A program made the position numbers and the translations under genes. Below, one piece after another: positions 13,539 to 15,934 of a stretch of 15,934 bases of DNA. The DNA is from Microcella sp. (lineage in GTDB: Bacteria > Actinomycetota > Actinomycetes > Actinomycetales > Microbacteriaceae): contig JAIWOM010000007.1 in assembly GCA_020216895.1 (NCBI GenBank), positions 1 to 15,934 of the forward strand, read 5' to 3'. Position 1 is the stretch's first letter; every line of letters starts with the position of its first letter. The notes beneath the pieces were generated by a model, which saw only the letters and a list, made by a program, of their open reading frames with translations, did no database searches and had not been told where the DNA came from.

Positions 13539-14609
13539 TTAGAGGAAGTTGAGTCCGTCGGAGCGGAAGGAGGGGAGCCGCCACGGAGCCGGCTCCCGGC
13601 CTGGGCCGCCCCAGAGGAATGGAAGGAGATCGCCGGTGTCTCCCTCGAGGACGACGCGCCCGTCGGCGTGGAGGACGACGTCGTCGCCCCGCGCGTCGAT
13701 CCCCCAGCGCGGGGCTCCCGCTTGCTGGTTGAGATGGTCGATGATGAGTCCGGCGGCTGCCGCCGCATCCGCGAGCGCGATGACACCGGTCATCGGCGTC
13801 TCCTCGACCCGGCCCTGCCAGGAGCCCGGCCTGGTCGGTAGCCGGGTGAAGAACCGATCGCACCCCTGCTGACGGGCCTCGGCAGCGGCGATCGGCAACC
13901 AGCGATCGACATCGCCGGCGTGCTCGACGAGGAAGCCGACACGCTCCGAACCCTCCATGCCGGTGCGCACGACGGCATAGCCGTCACCGTGCGGAGAGGT
14001 GAGGAGGGCCGCCGTCTCGTTCTCGAAGGGGCGCAGATGCCCGGCCAGCAGCACGGCGAACTCATCCCGAGCCCTCTCGAATCGCACCGTTTGCCGCTCG
14101 TACGCAGCCCAGCACGCATCGACGAGCGCCGCTTCCGGCTGCTCGTGGCGGTTGTACGGGTCCGATCGATCCGGTAGCTCATCGAGCCGCGCATGGAGCT
14201 CATCCAGAGCACCGACCTCGCGACCACCGAGACGCTGGTAGAGCGGGCCGGTTCCCGAGATCAGGAGGAGGTGGACCCCTTCCTCGATCGCACGAGCTCG
14301 CGTCATCTCCAGCAACTGCGTCGAGACACCCGATCCGCGGTAGTCGGGCGCAGTGCAGACGGCTCCGATCGCCGCCGTCTCCAGCACGAGGGTCGGTGCG
14401 AGTCGGAGGCGCGCACGGTAACTCGCGACGCCCGCGACCACCCGCGCCCCGTCGCGGGCGACCATGAGGTTCTCCCTGTTGCCGGACGAGAACGCGGCCG
14501 GGTAGCGCATCCGGAACGATGAGCGGCCGCCGAAGAACACCTCATCCGCTAGTCGGGCGAAACTCTCAACATCGCCGTCATCGCGGGCAGCACCGATGTC
14601 GAGGGTCAT
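13539..14609 (-). CDS. GNAT-family N-acetyltransferase with a long C-terminal extension
   Basis: This encodes 356 residues. The N-terminal half is a GNAT domain: FRMRYPAAFSSGNRENLMVAR at 32-52, VVAGVASYRARLRL at 57-70, and the acetyl-CoA pyrophosphate-binding motif VCTAPDYRGSGVSTQLLEMT at 84-103. GTGPLYQRLGG at 119-129 is the usual end of the domain. The remaining 220 residues look like a second, degenerate acetyltransferase-like domain, as in Eis-type enzymes. The acceptor is unknown; an amino sugar would fit the locus, but nothing in the sequence proves it. ATG 14609 overlaps the upstream stop as ATGA. An in-frame extension upstream to 14726 lies over the oxidoreductase gene and was rejected. 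Confidence 0.87.
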   Translation of the reverse strand: MTLDIGAARDDGDVESFARLADEVFFGGRSSFRMRYPAAFSSGNRENLMVARDGARVVAGVASYRARLRLAPTLVLETAAIGAVCTAPDYRGSGVSTQLLEMTRARAIEEGVHLLLISGTGPLYQRLGGREVGALDELHARLDELPDRSDPYNRHEQPEAALVDACWAAYERQTVRFERARDEFAVLLAGHLRPFENETAALLTSPHGDGYAVVRTGMEGSERVGFLVEHAGDVDRWLPIAAAEARQQGCDRFFTRLPTRPGSWQGRVEETPMTGVIALADAAAAAGLIIDHLNQQAGAPRWGIDARGDDVVLHADGRVVLEGDTGDLLPFLWGGPGREPAPWRLPSFRSDGLNFL

Positions 14610-15802
14610 CGAGCGACATCCATGATGGCGAGCTGCGCGATGGAGGCATCCGCCAGCAGAGCCAGGAGAGAGGCTCGCGCCCCATCCTCGACACGGGCGA
14701 GGGGCCGCGAACCCGACACGGTGCACTCCACGAACTCGTGGACCACCTGCTCGTCGCCTCCACCGTGCATGTCCATGCCCTCGACGCCGAAGACCTCTGT
14801 CGCGCCGGTGCGGTAATCGACCTTGGTCAGCCGACCCTCTTCGAGGTTGCCCCAGATCATGCCGTACTCGAGGTGGATCATCAGGTCGCGACCGTGCAAC
14901 CCGCTCATCGCCACTGTCGAGAACACCCCGTGACTGCCATCGTCGAACTGGATCATCACGGTCTGGTTGTCATTGATGTCGGAGTCGTTGTTGTAGAGGC
15001 ACGAATCGACGGCTGCCGTGGAATCCAGGAGGACCGTGCCGCCGACCTGCTTGGCGTAGTTCAGCGGCGAATCCCGGAAGAGGCAATCCGCGATCGTGCA
15101 CGTCGAGCAGTTCGTCTGCCCGCGGTCCTCCGTGGCGAAACCCCGGTTACCCATCGACACGACACGAACGGGCTTCGCGCCGTCATCCTCCTTGAACCAG
15201 CACATCAGGTCGAGGTCGTGAGAGCACTTCTCGTTCATGAAGCCGCCGGTGTAAGCGACCTTTCGATGCCAGGATCGCTTGAACTTCATACCGTGCTCGA
15301 CGGTCAGCCGCTCATTGAGCTGCAGCGTAACGATTCGGCCCAGGGGACGACCGTCCAGCCACTCCTTGACCTTCCGGTAGAACGTCGAGTACCGCAGCAC
15401 GAACCCGAGCTGGATGACACCCGGGTAGGACTCGGCAATAGCGCTGATCTCTTCAACGTCCTCGACGCTGGTAGCGATCGGCTTCTCGAGGAAGACGTTG
15501 TAGCCACGGTCGGTCACCGACCGGAAGACCTCCGCGTGCGTCCACTCCGGCGTCATGATGAACACCCCGTCGATCTCCGTTGCGGGGTACCGGTCGAACG
15601 CGGTCTCAGCGTCATCGATGATGTCCGGGCCGACGATTCCGTCCTCATCCAGCATGTGCCGGACGAACGCATGACTCGGCAGGTGGGGCTCGACGATCGC
15701 CACCACGGTGTGGCCGAGCCGCTTCTCGAGGATCTGCGTGAACAGCATCCCTCGAGCGCCTCCGCCGATGACCATGAACCGTCGAGCTTCTGCGTGACTC
15801 AC
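14606..15802 (-). CDS. Gfo/Idh/MocA-family NAD(P)-dependent oxidoreductase
   Basis: This 398-residue protein has an N-terminal Rossmann fold with FMVIGGGARGM at 9-19, GVFIMTPEWTHAE at 79-91 and the family motif EKPIA at 106-110. The substrate domain has GGFMNEKCSHDLDLMCWF at 186-203, where H195 and D196 fit the usual catalytic positions. A cysteine group (C232, C235, C240, with C268 further on) follows RGQTN and resembles the CxxC-x4-C insert seen in some sugar-acting members. The family oxidises or epimerises sugars and sugar derivatives, and a few members (GH109) use NAD for glycosidic cleavage. The start is GTG 15802, overlapping the upstream stop as GTGA. The exact reaction is unknown. 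Confidence 0.93.
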   Translation of the reverse strand: MSHAEARRFMVIGGGARGMLFTQILEKRLGHTVVAIVEPHLPSHAFVRHMLDEDGIVGPDIIDDAETAFDRYPATEIDGVFIMTPEWTHAEVFRSVTDRGYNVFLEKPIATSVEDVEEISAIAESYPGVIQLGFVLRYSTFYRKVKEWLDGRPLGRIVTLQLNERLTVEHGMKFKRSWHRKVAYTGGFMNEKCSHDLDLMCWFKEDDGAKPVRVVSMGNRGFATEDRGQTNCSTCTIADCLFRDSPLNYAKQVGGTVLLDSTAAVDSCLYNNDSDINDNQTVMIQFDDGSHGVFSTVAMSGLHGRDLMIHLEYGMIWGNLEEGRLTKVDYRTGATEVFGVEGMDMHGGGDEQVVHEFVECTVSGSRPLARVEDGARASLLALLADASIAQLAIMDVAR

Positions 15803-15934
15803 GCGAACACCACCCCCGCATAGACCGACACATCGACGTCGAGCACCACGCGGTCGGCGTCGTCACGTGGTGTCAGGGCGGCCGGCGGAACGCCGAACCT
15901 GTAGGCCGTTGCCCGTGTACCGGCAGGCGCACGC
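15799..15934 (-). CDS. C-terminal end of an unidentified protein (cut by window edge)
   Basis: Forty-four codons enter from the right edge and stop with TGA at 15801-15799, which overlaps the GTG of the oxidoreductase as GTGA. The visible end contains TAYRFGVPPAALTPRDDADR and then alternating hydrophobic residues (VVLDVDVSVYAGVVF), as in a C-terminal beta strand. The tight coupling shows it is the preceding gene of the same operon. There is too little to name a family; an enzyme or accessory protein of the same pathway is likely. Confidence 0.7.
   Translation of the reverse strand, partial: RAPAGTRATAYRFGVPPAALTPRDDADRVVLDVDVSVYAGVVFA

Noticed and set aside
13516..13863. 116-residue N-terminal extension of the NagB-like gene
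   Set aside because: It overlaps the acetyltransferase gene in another frame and is Arg/Pro-rich; ATG 13515 has a ribosome site and gives the usual NagB length.
14519..15823. Plus-strand open frame of 434 codons opposite the oxidoreductase gene
   Set aside because: It has no recognisable motif or ribosome site and is antisense to a clear Gfo/Idh/MocA protein.
1..15934. CRISPR array, tRNA, insertion sequence or attachment site
   Set aside because: No regularly spaced repeats, cloverleaf sequences, transposase motifs or flanking direct repeats were found on either strand by reading.

Overview
The window is high-GC DNA with dense, tightly packed genes, frequent GTG starts, short -10-only promoters and several apparently leaderless genes. 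Together with the gene content (GlyA under a ZTP riboswitch, an LtrA-family protein, PurU) this suggests an actinobacterium, most likely of the Microbacteriaceae type. The family-level placement is inference. No tRNA, rRNA, insertion sequence, phage gene or CRISPR array was seen.

Left part (1-1562). The 5' end of glyA runs off the left edge on the minus strand. Its leader carries a clearly recognisable ZTP (pfl) riboswitch at 261-335. Upstream lie a small two-helix membrane protein of unknown function and a HigB-HigA toxin-antitoxin pair in toxin-first order, with an 18-bp imperfect palindrome in the promoter.

Middle part (1680-6296). Two related DHA1-type major facilitator efflux transporters, both on the minus strand, flank a divergently placed LtrA-family membrane protein. 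The second transporter and ltrA overlap tail to tail by 150 bp. Divergent from the second transporter is purU (formyltetrahydrofolate deformylase). With glyA this gives two one-carbon/folate genes within 6 kb. Several start sites here have a TANNNT hexamer 6-8 nt upstream and no Shine-Dalgarno sequence.

Right part (6318-15934). This is a carbohydrate-catabolism locus that reads as amino-sugar or sugar-phosphate use. One minus-strand operon encodes a SIS-domain sugar-phosphate isomerase/deaminase, a ROK kinase, a PfkB-family phosphosugar kinase and a class II (GatY/KbaY-like) bisphosphate aldolase. It is divergent from a DeoR-family repressor, with two -10 elements one base apart between them. 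A second minus-strand operon enters from the right edge: the end of an unidentified protein, a Gfo/Idh/MocA oxidoreductase, a GNAT acetyltransferase, a NagB-like deaminase with altered active-site residues, and a 643-residue glycoside-hydrolase-like protein that I cannot place in a named family. Start/stop overlaps (ATGA, GTGA, TGATG) join most of these genes.

A plausible joint role is uptake-independent breakdown of an amino-sugar-containing compound. The sugar would be phosphorylated by the ROK kinase, converted to a ketose 6-phosphate by the SIS and/or NagB-like enzyme, phosphorylated by PfkB, and cleaved by the aldolase to triose phosphates. No transporter and no NagA/AgaA-type deacetylase is visible; they may lie beyond the right edge. 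The substrate is not identifiable from this window.
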